Source: Acidobacteriota bacterium
GTDB lineage: Bacteria; Acidobacteriota; Polarisedimenticolia; J045
Length of the DNA: 6,008 nucleotides
Direction of reading: 5' to 3'
Assembly: GCA_027064265.1 (NCBI GenBank)
Contig: JAMOQA010000557.1
Coordinates: 1-6,008, forward strand
Shown here: positions 5,409-6,008 of the stretch, one piece after another
Layout: each line of letters opens with the position of its first letter
Position numbering within the stretch: the stretch's first letter is position 1
Notes under the pieces: model-generated
The model's input: the letters and a program-made list of their open reading frames with translations, nothing else
Databases searched by the model: none
What the model was told of the DNA's origin: nothing
Made by a program: the position numbers and the translations under genes

Positions 5409-5522
5409 GACGCCATTTCCGCCGGGGGCTTCTCCCGTTGCGCCGGGGTTCCTCGAGCGTTCTCCGACGGTAGCGTGCCGAGCATCGTGACACGCCGCGT
5501 TCCCCGGTAGTGGGTTTCGTGC

Positions 5523-5616
5523 AGGGGCGGCCGGGAGGCCGCCCGCCCGTGGTGGAAGCGCATGATTCCCGGTGACGAGTGCGTCGCCCGATGCGGGCGG
5601 CCTTCCGGCCGCCCCT
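5523..5616. repeat. Head-to-head pair of REP-like palindromes (BIME/MITE-like)
   Basis: The 24-mer at 5523-5546 and the reverse complement of 5593-5616 agree at 23 of 24 positions. Each copy is itself a hairpin: GGGCGGCC-GGGA-GGCCGCCC (5525-5544) and GGGCGGCC-TTCC-GGCCGCCC (5595-5614). The outer ends read AGGGGCGGCC, preceded by a CGT-like flank (CGTGC on the left, CGT on the right when inverted). Two hairpins in opposite orientation about 46 bases apart is the classic layout of intergenic REP pairs, which are moved by REP-associated transposases and can also end transcription or protect mRNA. Copy number elsewhere cannot be seen from this window. Confidence 0.65.
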
Positions 5617-5734
5617 ACGGGAGGAGCGGATGGCGGGGCCCCGTGCGTGGCGCGGAGGTTGCCGCCGCGGGGGAGGATCGGCGAAGATCGGCGCCCGGGC
5701 GGTGGTCCGGCCGGGGCGAGGTCCCCGGGAAGGG

Positions 5735-5741
5735 AAGGAGG
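5735..5741 (+). promoter_or_regulatory. Ribosome binding site for the M20 peptidase
   Basis: AAGGAGG, close to the full anti-SD complement, lies 7 bases before ATG 5749 and fixes the start of the last gene. Confidence 0.8.
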
Positions 5742-5748
5742 CACCGAG

Positions 5749-6008
5749 ATGAGCGACGTCGTCCGCTGGCTGCGGGAGCACCGCGAGAGCAACCTGGAGA
5801 AGCTGTTCGACTTCCTGCGCATCCCCTCGATCAGCACAGACCCGGCCTTCCGGGAGAAGATCGACGAGGCGGCCGGGTGGATGGCGAACCGGCTGAAGGA
5901 GGCCGGCTGCACGAAGGTCGAGGTGATCCCGACGAAGGGACACCCCCTGGTCTACGGCGAGTGGATGGGCGCCCCGGGGAAGCCGACGGTCCTCGTCTAC
6001 GGCCACTA
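5749..6008 (+). CDS. M20-family metallopeptidase (dipeptidase-like), 3'-truncated by window edge
   Basis: The first 86 codons plus two bases of a gene that continues past the window. The N-terminus has the features of M20 dipeptidases (CNDP/ArgE/DapE superfamily): LFDFLRIPSIST early (residues about 19-30), then a helix with AAGWMANRLKEAGC, the strand KVEVIPTKGHPLVYGEW, GAPGKPTVLVYGH, and a final TA consistent with Tyr. In the family the GHYD segment supplies the first zinc-ligand His, so the catalytic core is just beginning at the edge. These are cytoplasmic, two-zinc hydrolases of dipeptides or short peptides, usually about 450-470 residues. No signal peptide, in line with that. It is separated from the upstream gene by 340 bases with REP-like palindromes, so it is probably an independent transcription unit and not part of the preceding module. 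Confidence 0.9.
   Translation, partial: MSDVVRWLREHRESNLEKLFDFLRIPSISTDPAFREKIDEAAGWMANRLKEAGCTKVEVIPTKGHPLVYGEWMGAPGKPTVLVYGH

Larger units (their letters stand above)
5409..5748. other. Intergenic region with REP-like palindromes
   Basis: 340 bases without a supportable gene. 5409-5517 shows no recognisable element and no continuation of the propeller repeats in other frames. 5523-5616 holds the paired palindromes described separately. 5621-5734 is GC-rich with a short direct repeat of GATCGGCG (5676-5683 and 5686-5693). I could not identify a convincing promoter for the peptidase gene. Confidence 0.6.

Noticed and set aside
5676..5693. Tandem GATCGGCG direct repeat as a regulator site
   Set aside because: Only two 8-base copies in GC-rich sequence with no promoter to relate them to; likely chance.
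4299..5912. A 537-codon open frame on the - strand, and a 354-codon one at 4942-6006
   Set aside because: Both lie antisense to the propeller and peptidase genes, read through the REP-like palindromes, and have no recognisable domain or consistent composition.
1..6008. CRISPR array, tRNA, rRNA or insertion sequence
   Set aside because: No regularly spaced direct repeats, no tRNA-like cloverleaf noticed, no rRNA motifs, and no transposase or terminal inverted repeats apart from the REP-like pair.

Overview
The window is very GC-rich (roughly 70% by eye, with strong G/C at third codon positions). All recognisable genes lie on the + strand. It looks chromosomal and bacterial: a MurJ/MviN-type flippase, an M20 metallopeptidase, Sec signal peptides and consensus GGAGG-type Shine-Dalgarno sites. 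A high-GC phylum such as Acidobacteriota, Myxococcota, Gemmatimonadota or a relative would fit, but nothing here fixes the taxon.

Layout: (1) 1-1398, the 3' part of a MurJ/MviN-family lipid flippase that starts upstream of the window. (2) 1399-1683, a 285-base gap with a weak candidate promoter and a run of strong inverted repeats ending at the next ribosome binding site. (3) 1684-2583, an exported 299-residue protein with no cysteine in its first 208 residues and twelve in the last 91. This architecture recalls halocin C8 precursors. (4) 2604-3155, a four-helix membrane protein 20 bases downstream, probably co-transcribed. (5) 3156-3282, a strong terminator-like hairpin abutting a good sigma-70-type promoter, then a leader with a 9-bp inverted repeat and a run of ten G. 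(6) 3283-4518, a helix-turn-helix plus TPR regulator. (7) 4515-5408, a secreted beta-propeller-like protein whose start overlaps the regulator's stop (ATGA). (8) 5409-5748, a gap holding a pair of head-to-head palindromes that resemble a REP/BIME repeat. (9) 5749-6008, the start of an M20-family dipeptidase that runs off the window.

The flanking genes (MurJ-like, M20 peptidase) are ordinary. The interesting block is 1537-5408: a putative disulfide-rich peptide precursor and a small membrane partner, followed by a separately promoted regulator coupled to an exported propeller protein. My best hypothesis is a bacteriocin-like or peptide-maturation module with an N-terminal domain and/or membrane protein giving self-protection, and an HTH-TPR regulator that may respond to a peptide. 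The architecture is read directly from the sequence; the function is inference.
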